Shown: positions 32,601 to 44,994, counted from the stretch's first letter. The stretch is 64,000 nucleotides of DNA from Aquatica leii (GCA_035610365.1 CM069432.1:182699027-182763026), one strand, 5' to 3'. A program made the numbers and translations. Notes: generated from the letters alone by a model not told the origin.

Positions 32601-33873
32601 TCCTTTACCCGGGCTTGGAATAATGGAAATAGTAAGTAGTCACTCACTCCCCACTTTCACAGGCGGAGTTATTGTAATCGTTAGATTTATAAACTAGTTT
32701 GACTTTAGCAAAAACAACAATTCTATTTAAAATTTTTTATTTAGTTTAAAATGTATGTACTTTATTGTATATGAAAACTACAAATAGTAATTTTTATATT
32801 CTTTCATATATGTTTTAATATAAAAACATGTAATTTATTTTTAAAATAATTTGAAAGTTAAGCGCTGAATGTAATACGTTAAGTTTGCATTAAATTGTAT
32901 AAGTAAGATAAATATTTAAAAAATATTGTCGACAAAATATTAAAACACGTTTTATTATTCTCTACTCAATTATTAATCTACTTACTTAATTTTATACAAT
33001 TTTAGTTTTTTATACCGGTCGTTTGTTGTAAATATTCGCTACAGTGACGCAAATTTGTTTATAATAATTTTATATCGTAATATCGTAAATTTTGCACATA
33101 ATTTATGTTAAAAAAATAATGCATTATGCATATTGAAACAAAACAGAAGCATTACCAATAAGTCACAATTTCTTTAGTTTAAACGGAAAAACAGAATAGA
33201 GAGAATTATTGATCTAGTATCAAATCCAAGTGGGTTAAGGAATTGCCACATGTTTTATTGGAAATGAGCCAGAAGTATTCATAAATAAATTTCCTTTGCT
33301 GCACCATTCAGTAAATTTACGACATGCACGAGATATATAAAATAAAGAAAAAGGACATTAGGCAACCCTTAAGATGGCGATACTATCAACACACGTGTTC
33401 CCTGTGGCAGGGACAACGTTATCAACGCAGGATAATACTATCTACTTGTAACTTTTCTTAACTGACACGTGATTTTGCTTCAGGTGATATTCGAGATAGA
33501 ACTGCATTACAATGATTATACTTTTTCAATATGAAAAATATTACATTATTACGGTTCGTAATGTAAGTTGGCTAATTGATTAAGAAAACGACGAGTATCA
33601 ATTGTGCATTGATTTAACGTCGTTTGGAATGAACAAATACAAATGAACTGTAGTATTTTTTGTATTTAATTACGTCATGATGTTTTCCACAATATGTCTA
33701 ACACCACAAGTCTTGTTATACTTTTTGTAAATAATATCTTTGCTTTAATATTTACTTTGCTGCGGTTTTGATCAGTTATTATATAATTATTAAAAGTAAT
33801 TTGAAAACAACCGAATAAATTGTAAAAATCCTTAACTGTTGCATTGTTATATAGTATACAGAGTACTTCAAGA
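32601..33873. other. Intronic spacer
   Basis: AT-rich; no ORF with family resemblance and no repeat structure noticed. Confidence 0.4.
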
Positions 33874-34679
33874 TATACGGCACGGAATATTGTGGCTAAA
33901 ATACGTGACTTTCAAAGCATTTTATTTTTGAGATACATAAAAGTCTATTATGGTTATTTTTTAATTTATTTGCATCATATTATATAGGGTGACGTAAAAA
34001 TTCTTAAATTTTTATTGAATTTTTTTTATTTTTCGATCAAAATAAGTGTGTGTTTTAATAAGGTATATAAGGCCTAAACCTTAAGGTTTTTTAAATAATT
34101 TAAATTTTATCAAAATATAACTTACTTTTTATGTTTGAAATACTTAAGAAGTATCTAAGTTATGTTAGCGAAATTTACAGTGAGGTGTAACAATAGATCA
34201 TATTTGATAAGTTGTATTTCGTATTCCTCCTTGGTTTAAACTTAACATTCTTACTTTACTTACATTTACTTAATTCTTTCGAAATTTTTGATGAGGTGAG
34301 GCATCAAAACACTTTGAGTTTTTATAATAGACCACGCTTCGTGAGTGCACACTAGATACACAACTAAAAAGTAGACTGTATAAGGCTGCACTTTTTATTT
34401 CAAACATGAAAAGTAAGTTATATTTTTACAAAATTTAAATTATTTAAAAAACCTGAAAGTTGAGGCAACACACAAATTTTGATCGGAAGATTAAAAAATG
34501 TAATAATATACTGGGAGGTTTATGAAAAAAAACACAACTTTTATACTTTTAGGACTTTTGCGTCACCCTGTATAATATAAAAATAATTTTATAAAGTAAT
34601 CATAATAGAATTTTTTATATCCCAAAAGTGAAATGTTTTGAAAGTCACGTATTTTGGCTACAATATTCTGTGCCGTATA
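33874..34679. mobile_element. MITE with long TIRs, split by another MITE
   Basis: The left arm starts TATACGGCACGGAATATTGT. The right arm is its inverted match, ending ACAATATTCTGTGCCGTATA. The arms run about 75 bp (through ACGTGACTTTCAAA), with a TA at each end. The centre is occupied by the 33983-34574 element. Confidence 0.85.
33983..34574. mobile_element. Palindromic MITE nested inside the outer MITE
   Basis: TATAGGGTGACGTAAAAA on the left and its inverted match GCGTCACCCTGTATA on the right, flanked by TA. Subterminal inverted segments (AACTTACTTTTTATGTTTGA against CAAACATGAAAAGTAAGTTA) extend the arms to about 150 bp. Non-coding. Confidence 0.8.
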
Positions 34680-35239
34680 GTGTGATAAATATTGATAAAA
34701 TCTTTACCTGAATATTTAACATTTTTTCGAATTTTTTTAATTATTTTGTTTTGAAAGTTTATGCTTGAATTTGGCAGTAGTTTTAAGATTACGTGTAATC
34801 AACTTCCATTTTTTGTTTAGTGATTTTCATCAACGCATTCTAATAGAAACCAATCAAATATGTTTTCACAAATAACATTATTTTCGTTAATATCATTAAT
34901 ATTGCAATCATATTTTAGTGCTAGATGCAAATTCAGACGAAACATTATTTTTTGTGATATCCTTTAAATTTTAAATTTGGTATATTCTTAATATACTATA
35001 GAAAGCAAACAAGTTATGTTTTTCTATTTTTTTTAATTTTATTTTAAACTAAAATTGTAATTTGGCCTTGTAAGCTGTTCTCGATAAAAACCAATTTACG
35101 AATAGTTCAGTCAAAAACACTATATTTTGTAATAGAAAGGTCGGTTTTTGTTTAATTTGATTTTTTTAAATTGTGGGGGATAAGAAGTGTTATACATAAT
35201 TTTTCAACTAGTGGATACAATAGGTTTCAATATCTTAAG
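34680..35239. other. Intronic spacer
   Basis: AT-rich; nothing recognised. Confidence 0.4.
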
Positions 35240-35805
35240 CTACGTGGGTGATTGTTATACGGACTCAATAATAAAAGAAAAAGTACAATCCGGAAAAATT
35301 TACAACCAAAACGATGATAGTATCAAAGAAACCTAGACGATGTAACAAGGAAATACAAGAAGTAATAAATAGAACAAATGATGCAATTTAAGTACTTGAG
35401 TGTAAATAACAAGCAATAAAGATTTAACAACCGAGACACAAAAACTAGCAATAAAAATGGCACAAGTTGCAAACATTATAATATGCAGCAACAAATATAT
35501 GAAGACAAGAATATGTAAAACAATAGTTGAACCAATTTTAACCAATGCAAGTTAAACATGCGTAGAAAACCGAAACCATGAAAAATTAAAATGAGAGTAT
35601 TAACGATTATTACAGATAAAGAAAGTTGTGAAGATGATGTAGTAAAATGGATAAGAAGAAAAAATATGTGGAACAACCAAGTGAGACGTGTATCTGGTGG
35701 CAGGCTAACAAAAAATAACATACCTCTAGAAAAGAGACCACCAGTGAATGTCTACCAAATAGATGGAACTAGTATTTGTTTTTGTCATCAAACGAATAAA
35801 TAATC
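35240..35805 (+). mobile_element. LINE ORF2 C-terminal fragment
   Basis: The + strand shows the end of an RTE/jockey-like ORF2: NDRDTK-type segment, a PILTNAS-like region near 35530-35560, MRVLTIITDKES (35591-35626), VVKWIRRKNMWNNQV and LTKNNIPLEKRPP. The same order occurs in the minus-strand LINE at 28.5-32.6 kb (RRQRKRKWNNQV), so both probably belong to one family. It is a 5'-truncated, dead copy. Confidence 0.6.
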
Positions 35806-37420
35806 TATACAAATAGGATATAGTTCTAGTCACTAGACAAAGAAACGAGTTCTTACAAATCATTTGAGTTATGGTACTTCTTGGTAACAAAAAACCCATT
35901 TCTAAGAAATACTTTTGCCGTTTAGAAGACGTTTTCTTTCAAACAATGACTTTTTGTTCTACTGAGTCAATTGTAATTTTATAATCAACCATTTTTCTGG
36001 GATTGATAGGAAATTAAGACATTTTAGACAAAGTAGAGTTTTGACTTTGGCGTGAATATGCATAAATTGTGTTGTGTGGTTACTAAAGAAAGTTTGAGTT
36101 GAGTTTTTTTATACCAATTTTTATGTATTTAAATTATGTCAATAAGGATCAAATAATAATAATAATTATAAATATTGAATTTACTATTCTTATTTTAAAC
36201 TAACATATGATATTATTCTTGCCACAAAAACGCCGTTTGTTGTTTTCTGAAAAATCAAATCGTTAAATTTAATTAAAAAATTTAGACATTTAGCCTAACC
36301 TTCTTTGATATTTTTGGGAATCTGTAAGAAATCTAAATTACAAAGCACTATACAGTGTTGATAATCTAAAAATCTACTTAAGAAGAAAAAAACTCAAAAC
36401 TGAAAACGTTTCGAGTGTATTTATTATTAATATAATTATAGTTGTACAAATATATTATTTAGTTAGATTATTAATACAAAAAAAGTATTGTATCCGTTGT
36501 ATTATGATTACAGAAATTATAACAAGTTTTTAATCATACAGTTACAACAAGTTTAATTTAATTAACTTATGATAGATAAATAGTGATCTAAGTTACATGA
36601 ACGCTAAAAATATTAAGGGAAATAAAATTACAAACTACACAGAACTAACTACGTTCTAACATAGTTTTAATTAAAATATGAAATTTAATACTCAATTAGA
36701 GTAAATTTAAGCATAGTACCAGTCATACTTTAAAGTCCAGAGAAATTTGCTAAAACTTTGTAAATTATTATTATTCTATTATTAAATAATATATTTAAAT
36801 AATGCATAACTTTTATCTTGACAATTTGAATTTAGTGAAATATATAATAGCGACCGATTTTTTACAAAGTATAGTAATTGACATGATAAATGTACATACT
36901 CTAAAGCTTCTAGTACATTTCGACATAAATTATTGTTAGAATCGTGAGCCTTTTAGGCTTTTAGCAAACGTAGAATGTGCATGTGTACATTAACTTGTAC
37001 TACATTGACTTCACTTATTTCCATAACTCACATCAAGTGCAATTTAAGTAACATATTTATGAGGCGATCGTGTATGCAGGTAAGAGCATTTAGCTTTTAA
37101 ATAAAGAATAATTTGGTTTAATAAAATTTACAAAGGAAATTTCTGTGCATTAAAAGTTTATACTATAATATAATTTATCATAGTAATTTATGTTCTTTAC
37201 TGACTGAGTTTATACATAGCTGTTATCGAATAAATAGACATAATATTATTGTTTTAAACTCAAATCGTACAAACGTTTTATAATTCTACAAAAAAATAAA
37301 TAATTAATTTTATAACGTTGTTATAGTTTTATAGTTATATTAAGAAATTCAAGCTATCTTTCAATTAGTACTGCAAGTTCTGCAAATATTGATTTTTTGT
37401 ATCTTTTAGTATATGTGACC
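35806..37420. other. Intronic spacer
   Basis: AT-rich; no coding signal or clear repeat. Confidence 0.4.
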
Positions 37421-38230
37421 TGATCTATCTTTTCCACCCTTTTTGCGGATTCGGATAGAGTTTTAGACGCTCTTTCATATGGTGAAAACGAGAAAATCAT
37501 AATTTGTTGAAAGGTTTACTAAAAATGAAGAGAAAGACGAGCACAAATACGAAAAAAGCTGATTTATAAGATAAACAAACTTTATAAGCCAGAAAAAGCG
37601 GTTTTTAAAAATTTTTTTATTGTTTTTCTTGAGACTCGTTTACGTGTTGGTTGTGAGGGAGATAGACATTGTTCCACGTCTAGTTCGAGAACATCTCCAC
37701 TAACATTTCGTTTCTTTGATGCTAACTAACCATTTGTTTATTCGATGTTAGCTACTTTTTTGATGATAGCACTACTGGTTTCTTCGATGCCAACTGCTTT
37801 TTTGATGATGCAGTCCTACGTTTCTTCGATACCAACTCCTGTTTTGGCAATGGAGCCACAATATCTGCTTTACTTATAGCCGAAACTAAGTTGCAAATAT
37901 TACAATAAATATCACTGACGCTCTAGAGATATACCTACTGACTCTATAATTTCTGGCATTTGACGATCGATAGGTTTTAATAGAAGATGAAACGACTCCA
38001 CGTTCTCACCGTCTTCAAGTTTCTTTGTTTTTACGCAGTCCGTACAAATTATAAAGTGATGCAATTGTGTTATGCTAACCAATGACTAATAGAACTGTTT
38101 AAGGTAGCTGTCTCATCCATACTAAACAATTTTCTCGACCAGTAGGTGACGGTTCCATAAAGCACTGCAGTAAGTCTTAATAAGTGTCGATGTTACTGAC
38201 GGCGTATTTAGCCTTTAAAATACCGAAGTA
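37421..38230 (-). pseudogene. Unidentified decayed coding-like region
   Basis: Less AT-rich than its surroundings. The minus strand has peptide stretches interrupted by stops, e.g. ICTDCVKTKKLEDGENVESF near 37980-38050 and EQCLSPSQPTRKRVSRKT near 37610-37670. A three-unit, ~43-bp repeat at 37715-37850 lies inside. I do not recognise the family. It may be a broken transposase N-terminus or an old gene fragment. Confidence 0.3.
37715..37850. repeat. Tandem repeat of about 43 bp, three units
   Basis: Each unit contains TTTCTTCGATGCCAACTGC and TTTTTTGATGATG-like parts, with moderate divergence. The first unit starts TTTATTCGATGTTAGC. Confidence 0.65.
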
Positions 38231-38500
38231 ACGATCCGGCGCGAACTTGGTATGACCCGTAAAGATGAAATTGAATAAAATAGTTTTGTTTTGTTCGAGC
38301 CACTCGCCATTGTAAACACTGTAGCAGAACGTTATTTTTATTGTGCTCAACTCGATTGTCGCAAAAAAAACAAATTTTTTATGTTTGCAGGTAATAGTGC
38401 AAGATGGTCACAACATACCCCTAGTAGCACAACCAGATTGGATCGAGATAGGCTGTCAATATTGATGCAACATTAAAATGTAACACTTTTATATATAGTA

Positions 38501-40054
38501 TATACAAGGTGTCCCACGAGGTACTGTACATACTGAAATGGTATGTTCTTTAGGTCAATTTAAGTAGAAAACGTCCTATAAACATAGGTCCAATTCGCCA
38601 TAGTTACACAGATACAAGCGTTCAAAGTTTATAAATGCTCACACATTTTTTGAACATTATTATTATTGAGAACAGAAAAACGAACTACAAAACAAAAATA
38701 AAAAAAACAAACAAAAAAAATCACATCAAATGCTCAAAATGACCTCCTTCGGCATTAGTACAACGACGGCTGCGATCTAAAATGGACCGAGTAGCCGCTC
38801 GAAGCACCTGCTGGTTGTTCCGTGTTTGTTGACACACATCCAGGATACGCTGTATTAGTTCAGTTCTGGTATTAACTTTTACCTCGTATACTAAACTTTT
38901 CACATGACCCCACAGGTAGAAGTCCAAAAGTGTGAGATCGGGCGATCTCGGTGGCCAAGCATGCGGGCCTCCACGCCCAATCCACCTATTGGGGTAAGCA
39001 ACATTTAGATATTAGGTCACATGCCGACTATAATGTAGAAGAGCTGCATCATGTTGCAGAAACATTTGTTGTCTTGTTAGTAAAGGTATTTCTTCCAAAA
39101 GCGGTAGCATTTCATTCCGCAAAAAGTTAGCATATGCTTCTCCTGTCAGACGTTCCTCAAAGAAAAAAGGTCCAATAAGTTGATCGTCAATCATGCTACA
39201 CCATACGTTAACAGAAAATCTACGCTGAAACTTAGTTTCTGTTGTGCCATGTGGATTTTGATATGACCACAAATGAGAATTACGTGTATTGTTCACTCCA
39301 TCTCGTGTAAATTGCGCCTCGTCGCTAAATAAAATGAATGGAACTAATTGTGGATTTACCTGTAGTCAGTGGCAGAAATTCAACCGGGCAGCAAAATCTC
39401 CAGGTTCCAGATGCTGAACCTGTTGTATGTGATAGGGATACAAAAGCCCATCATGTAATGTTCTCAATACTGACATACGGGGGAGTCCCGTTCTAGAAGA
39501 AATTCTTCTAGTACTCCACCTTGGACTCCGATCAACCATCTGTAGAATGTTTTCCTGCTCATTCACGTTTAACTGCACATGACGGTCAGATCTTGTTGAA
39601 ACTGATGGAAATGAACCATGAGTCCGTACATGTTGAAACACAGAAAAAAAGGTTTGGTGATTTGGCACCCTCCTGTTGGGAAATCTTCGTTCATATTCCC
39701 TAACGGCAGATCTCGCATTTCCATCACAAAATCCATAAATGTAAATGATATCAGCTTACTCTTCGTTAGAAAAATGAGAAAATATTTTGCATTTAAATTA
39801 CACTTCATTTAATGAAATCGACTGTGACATTAGTAGAAAAGAAAGCGATAAATGACATATTGTTCGGTTTTTGTTTCCCAGTTGACTAAGAGTAATTAAT
39901 TTTCAAAAAATGTGTGATCAGTTACTAACTTTGAACGCTTGTATCTGTGTAACTATGGCGAATTGGACCTATGTTTATAGGACGTTTTCTACTTAAATTG
40001 ACCTAAAGAACATACCATTTCAGTATGTACAGTACCTCGCGGGACATCCTGTAT
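38501..40054 (-). mobile_element. Mariner-like transposon (DD41D-type) with ~128-bp TIRs
   Basis: The ends at 38501-38629 and 39926-40054 are inverted repeats of about 128 bp with only about three mismatches by eye (left TATACAAGGTGTCCCACGAG, right mirror TATACAGGATGTCCCGCGAG). The TA ends fit a TA target. One minus-strand transposase gene fills the inside. Such long, almost identical arms are unusual for mariner elements, whose TIRs are usually around 30 bp. Confidence 0.9.
38721..39790 (-). pseudogene. Mariner-like transposase with DD41D spacing
   Basis: One uninterrupted frame of about 350 codons with only three internal stops: TAA 39756-39758, TGA 39366-39368 (at a Trp position) and TAA 39012-39014. 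It has an N-terminal region with NARSAVREYERRFPNRRVPN, a second helix-turn-helix (SPRWSTRRISSRTGLPRMSV) and LYPYHIQQVQHLEP. Catalytic residues: Asp in ILFSDEAQFTRDG, Asp in MFLQHDAALLHYS and Asp in SPDLTLLDFYLWG. About 41 residues lie between the last two (counting one stop). It ends at 38721. No frameshift was needed, so this is a young pseudogene. No start ATG was found in frame near 39790. Confidence 0.88.
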
Positions 40055-40069
40055 ATTGACAACAATCTG

Positions 40070-40385
40070 TATTCTACATTAGCAACCAATATTGGTCCTA
40101 GCTTGATGACCAATGTGTTTTCTACGTTGGCCACCCATCTAGGTTATACATTATAAACCAACATTTATTTTAAATTAAAAATTGACAACTATTGTACATT
40201 GATAACTTATATTAGTTCTGCATTGGTAAACGACATCTATTCTACATTGGTGACGTGTATCAGTTTTACATTGAGAACCAACTTCTATTCTTTATTGGGA
40301 ACCTGCATTTGTCCTACAGTGATCACCAACAATTGTTCTAGATTCAAAATCAATCTTTATTTTATATTAAATAGATTAGCTGTTA
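40070..40385. repeat. Degenerate 24-bp minisatellite, about 13 units
   Basis: Successive 24-base units such as TGCATTGGTAAACGACATCT..., TACATTGGTGACGTGTATCA..., TACATTGAGAACCAACTTCT.... The approximate consensus is TACATTGGTAACCAACATCT plus ATTC. Because 24 is a multiple of three, an accidental + strand ORF (40199-40447) shows an 8-residue periodicity. It begins about 15 bp after the DD41D element. Confidence 0.82.
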
Positions 40386-40459
40386 GTAATAAATTTTATA
40401 ATAATGTAGTAACGTATTTATTCTTTATTGTCTACAAAAAATATTGACAAATTTTTTAC

Positions 40460-42640
40460 ATGTATTAAAATTATTATTTTCAGCGATGTATTAGATAAAA
40501 ATAAGAAACAAAAACTATAGTTAATTAAATTAAAAATAAATCATTAATTATCATACAAAAAACAATAATATATAAAACTAACTAAAAAGTAATAATTTTT
40601 CTTCGGCGCAGCGGTTGCCATGAACATCAGTGATACGATTTTCGAATATTTGTGTCTTGCACTTATTGGAATCGGCGTTCAACTGCAACTTCAACAAAAG
40701 GAATACTAAATACATTAATTTTAAAGTATATTTACAGCTTACCTAAAATAACTTCGTAAATTTTCATTGTACTACAAAATGATAATTTATTCTTTCTTCT
40801 TAAACTTGAGTATAAACTATCGCCTGGAGTTTTTTCGTATCGCTATAAAAAAAATATTTTTTTTTTTCTAAAATTGGTAATTGCAACTTACTATGTTTTA
40901 TTTTTTTCGGTTCTTCTAAATCTTTAACATCTTGATTCTTTACTTTTCATCGGCAGTTTATTACATACAATAGCTTGAAACTGATAATTTGCTGTTGAAT
41001 GAAAGAAATATTTAAAATTTCTGTAAGAATCTAGTTATTAAATTGTTTGGGCGAAACTGAACGACAGAACTGTTGCCGTATCTTCAGTATTTTTACATCA
41101 ACTTTGATAGTACGCTCGTCGATTTCGAGCTTTGTGGAGATGATTGAGAAATTGATTCAGCTTCTGTTCGAGTTCAACGTCAGGAACGTTTTTGACTTGC
41201 GCAAGCGTGTTTCTTATTGCAAAAGAAGACTCAATTTAATATCTGCGTTTGATACACCCATGCAATAAGCTAAAATTGACTTACCACGACGAATACCGCA
41301 AAGATCATCCGCCGGTTTTATTACTATGACTTAGGGTATGTACTTGGCCCATATTTGTCGAAAACTACGATTACTTATCTGCGATTCATCATTAAGGGAA
41401 GCAATGTATTTTCGATAAATCTATACAATTGTTTCTCGTATTCTCCATCATTCTTCGTAATATACCTAATTGTTTGGCATTTGTTATTACAACAATCTTT
41501 TGAGATAAATTTGGTTACCAGCTCCTTTTCCTCTGTATCAACAGCAGATAATTTATCCTAAAGAAGCTTTGTTTCAAATGCAGTTCATTATCATTGGCAT
41601 TTGAATTAACATCATCATCGGACCCGTCATTGTCGTCATCGTTTTCAGGAAAATATTGACTGTACACGGCACTACACTCCTCAATAACACTTTTCTGCAA
41701 AAGAACAATAGAAATGATTACATTAATGTGATAATGAAAAAGACGACCTGCGCGATAGCAATGATAACATTTGTAAACTCACTTTTTTAGTGTTACATTT
41801 GACGTTCTTGAATATAGGCGGCAACTAACCAACAAAATCACGCATTTTTAAGAAAGGCGAACAGCTAACGAGAAAAGGGTAAAACGAGTTTCGTACTTCT
41901 AACAGCTATTTTCGCGAAAACTTATTTTTGCCCCTTTTTCATAGACCAGGTCGCATATGTTAAAAACATTCTTTCTACGTTGTCAATGAAATTTTTATAG
42001 CTTTAAGTTCTTTTGTTGCTAATTTTTTTTTGAACTTTTTTAAAATAGCTACGAATGTCACGTTTACTTCATTACTTTTGCTTAAACATAAGTTAGTCCC
42101 TTTTACGTCAATAGATGCATACGATTGATGTAAACCAATTATCAGCTACAAAAAATTGGTTTTGATTACAAACTCGGTTAGTTGGTTTCTAGTATTTCTT
42201 GCGAAAATATTTGTATGAGCCTTACATATAAGTTATATTTATTTGTTTGGATTTTTTGTTTTTTAAAAACGCAATTTTAACTGATTTATTTATTAAGCAG
42301 AAGATTTGATAGATTTTTGTGTTTTTTCTACAAGGTAAACTTAATAACTAACTACTTATCTAATACAACTTCCTTATATAATATTTCTTATCGCCCTGCA
42401 TTCGAGCATTTTGCACAATTATAAAATTTATTTTTATTATTGCATTTTTTATGTAATATGCTTTGCTGTTGTACGATTCAACTATAAATTTAGTCTAATG
42501 TTTTGCAAACGTGGTGTTTGACATTATTTTGATTACTCAATGCAATCTTTGATATAACTTATATATAACTATTCAGCAAATAATGTTTTTTTTTATCTGT
42601 GACTACCACCCCACTATAAGCATGTAACGTAAATATTACG
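40460..42640. other. Intronic spacer with one coding-like patch
   Basis: Mostly AT-rich. On the minus strand near 41090-41270 a peptide (NVPDVELEQKLNQFLNHLHK) and at 41515-41700 an acidic peptide (FPENDDDNDGSDDDVN) look coding-like. They could be an old transposase or MADF-type protein fragment, but no family can be assigned. Confidence 0.3.
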
Positions 42641-42644
42641 TTTT

Positions 42645-43030
42645 GTGACGTTATAAATAAGAAGCAAAAATAACATTAACTTGGAACATTATTGCAACAG
42701 AACTTCAATGTTATACGGATACGTTCAATTTGTTTACATTTAAAGAAAGTTTTGTGACGTTACAAAAAAAGAAACAAAAATAACGTTAACCTGGAACATT
42801 ATTGCAACAGAACTTCGATGTTATAGAGATACGTTCAATTTGTTTACGTTTAAAGAAAGTATTGTGCCGTTAGAAACAAGAAACAAAAAGAACGTTATAC
42901 TGAAACATTATTCTAACGTTATAAACAAGAAACCAAAACAACGTCGAACTAGAACATTATTGCAAAGAAACTTCGATGTGTTATACAGATACGTTCAATT
43001 TGTTTACGTTTATAGAAAATTTTTGCGACG
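42645..43030. repeat. Tandem repeat of 109-110 bp
   Basis: Units start at GTGACGTT 42645, GTGACGTT 42754 and GTGCCGTT 42864. They share GAACATTATTGCAACAGAAC and ATACGTTCAATTTGTTTAC. The third copy contains a partial internal duplication of its first half and ends at GCGACG near 43024. An ORF at 42840-43142 is a by-product of the repeat. Confidence 0.85.
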
Positions 43031-43790
43031 TAATCAACATCAATACTTTTTTGGGAACTCGACTAAAGACGATAAGTCGCGTAGTGTTGTCTCTTCCAAG
43101 AACGCGTGTTTTGTTTTGTACTGGGATTTATTTTTAGTTTAGACACGTTTCCTTTCGGAAGCTGGGGACGTGAATTCGTGTGCGCGGGATAGATCTTTGG
43201 GTTATACCATCTTTCGTCACAGAACCTGTGCTTTAATTGCAGTTTTGTCTTGTGATCAGTTGTTTCTCTAGCATTGTGTACTGACTGCTTTAATCATGGA
43301 TTTTTTATTTATTTTATTTAACTAATAATTAAATACCTACGCGAGTACCTACGTTGTTGTGTGTACCAAATTTTATCTGAATGGATACCGAATAGAAGGT
43401 GAGCATATTTTTGTAGATTATTCCATATTATACACATAAACATTTAATATTTCCAACTACGGGACCAATGACAACCCACTATATTTACAATAAAATATAT
43501 AAGCGTTGACTATATAAGTCAATTGGTAATTCGTAGGTTAAACAAAGGCGCAAAATAATTGAAGGAATGGCGACTAATCACGTTGCTTGAATTATTATCT
43601 GCTTACCCGTTACATAGTGTAATTGACTTATGGACACATTGTACATATGCATATCTGAATAGTATTTGTATCGAGTACTGAAAAAAAACATCTCGATTTT
43701 ATTATAAGTAATAACATATAAAAGAGGTTATGTAAAATAGTCATGGAGAAGTTCTTGAATAAACGTCACATGCATGTTGTCATAAAGCCT
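43031..43790. other. Intronic spacer
   Basis: No gene recognised. Confidence 0.4.
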
Positions 43791-43844
43791 CATAGGTTCT
43801 AGGAAAATGTAGCAGTGATGTTGTTACAGAATGAATCAAAGCTG

Positions 43845-44010
43845 TTATTGAACAACATCGCAGAGATTTTGTTATAAAACGTTATAAAAAGGTTGTCATA
43901 AAAACATCGCAGCGATTTCGTTATGCAACGTATCAAATAGGTTATTAGACAACATCGCGGAAACTTTGTTAAAACGTCACAAAGAGGTTCTAGTAAAAAC
44001 ATCGCAGAGA
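43845..44010. repeat. Tandem repeat of about 48-50 bp
   Basis: Three units headed by ACATCGCAGAGATT, ACATCGCAGCGATT and ACATCGCGGAAACT, each followed by a GTTATAAAACGT-type part and an AGGTT-TAAAA end. A fourth start (ACATCGCAGAGAC) is at about 44000. The flank repeats fragments of the same unit back to about 43780. Confidence 0.75.
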
Positions 44011-44069
44011 CTAAACGTAACAGGTTAAGAGACAAACAAAGATGTTACATTAATGCGATGTTTTTTTGC

Positions 44070-44990
44070 TTGGTGGGACTATCTTGATGCCATATTTGCA
44101 AGGTTTGGTATATGTACTTGCAATATTGGCTACATTTAGTTATTGTAAACTAGCTTTCTAGCATTATCACAAATTACAGGATTATATTTCTCAGTTGAAA
44201 TGAATTTTTGAATATGTATGAAAAATTTCAACACTGTAGCTTTTGTGGTTTTGGAAGAGTTTTCACTCAACGAAAAATAGCTTTGTATTTTATTGTAGTA
44301 GATGTAATGCGTTATGACAGGTTGCACTAACAACCAATATTTTAACTTTAGTAAATAGTGTTTAAGTATAATAAACCTCAAAATGATGTTTTTATGTATT
44401 TTTGAACTACATAAGGAATTTTTGTTCAAACTAAGGTTTTCAAGCGTTGTCACGTTACTTGTCATGTACTTCCGTTCTAGAACGGTAAATAAATCACTTA
44501 CGGACTAGTTACGCCTAACAACTAGTAAATGAAGCATGCCGTTTTAAATACAAGTGTAGTAACTAGGAGAAAATGATCTAGTAGTTCAGTAAAGTTTCTT
44601 GACTTGTGATTTTTCTATTCTACATGGATGGCTGGCTTAGGTTTAATTTAATTTTTGTTATTGTCATTAGATTATCAAAAAAAAACAACAGTTATTACTT
44701 AAACGTAAATGGAAATAGAAATTTGATACGAGCGATAAGTTCAGAGCGTAAACGTATGCGAGCGTAAGTTACTACGAGTAGAATTGTTTTATGTTAACGA
44801 ACTTTGTACCTCTCAAAATGAGTTTGAACGTCAACTATAGACTACAGATTAAAATTGTAATAAAAGATATGTACATTTATTTTATTTTACACTGAAATCA
44901 AAGGCGTTACGTTTTAAACACTTTAAAAACTGCGTCAGCACTTTTTTTTTGTATCGAGTCGTTCCGCAAACAGATGATGAAGAGTTTCTT
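44070..44990. other. Intronic spacer
   Basis: No recognised element. Confidence 0.35.
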
Positions 44991-44994
44991 CAAA

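Noticed and set aside
35333-35721. Two minus-strand hydrophobic ORFs
   Set aside because: Antisense of the LINE C-terminal fragment.
40199-40447. Plus-strand ORF with an 8-residue periodicity
   Set aside because: Fully explained by the 24-bp minisatellite; no start context, codon bias or conserved residues.
41515-41700. Acidic minus-strand ORF
   Set aside because: Could be an old gene or transposase piece, but with no family match it is only mentioned within the spacer.
42645-44060. Regularly spaced repeats considered as a CRISPR array
   Set aside because: Units are tandem without unique spacers and the genome is eukaryotic.
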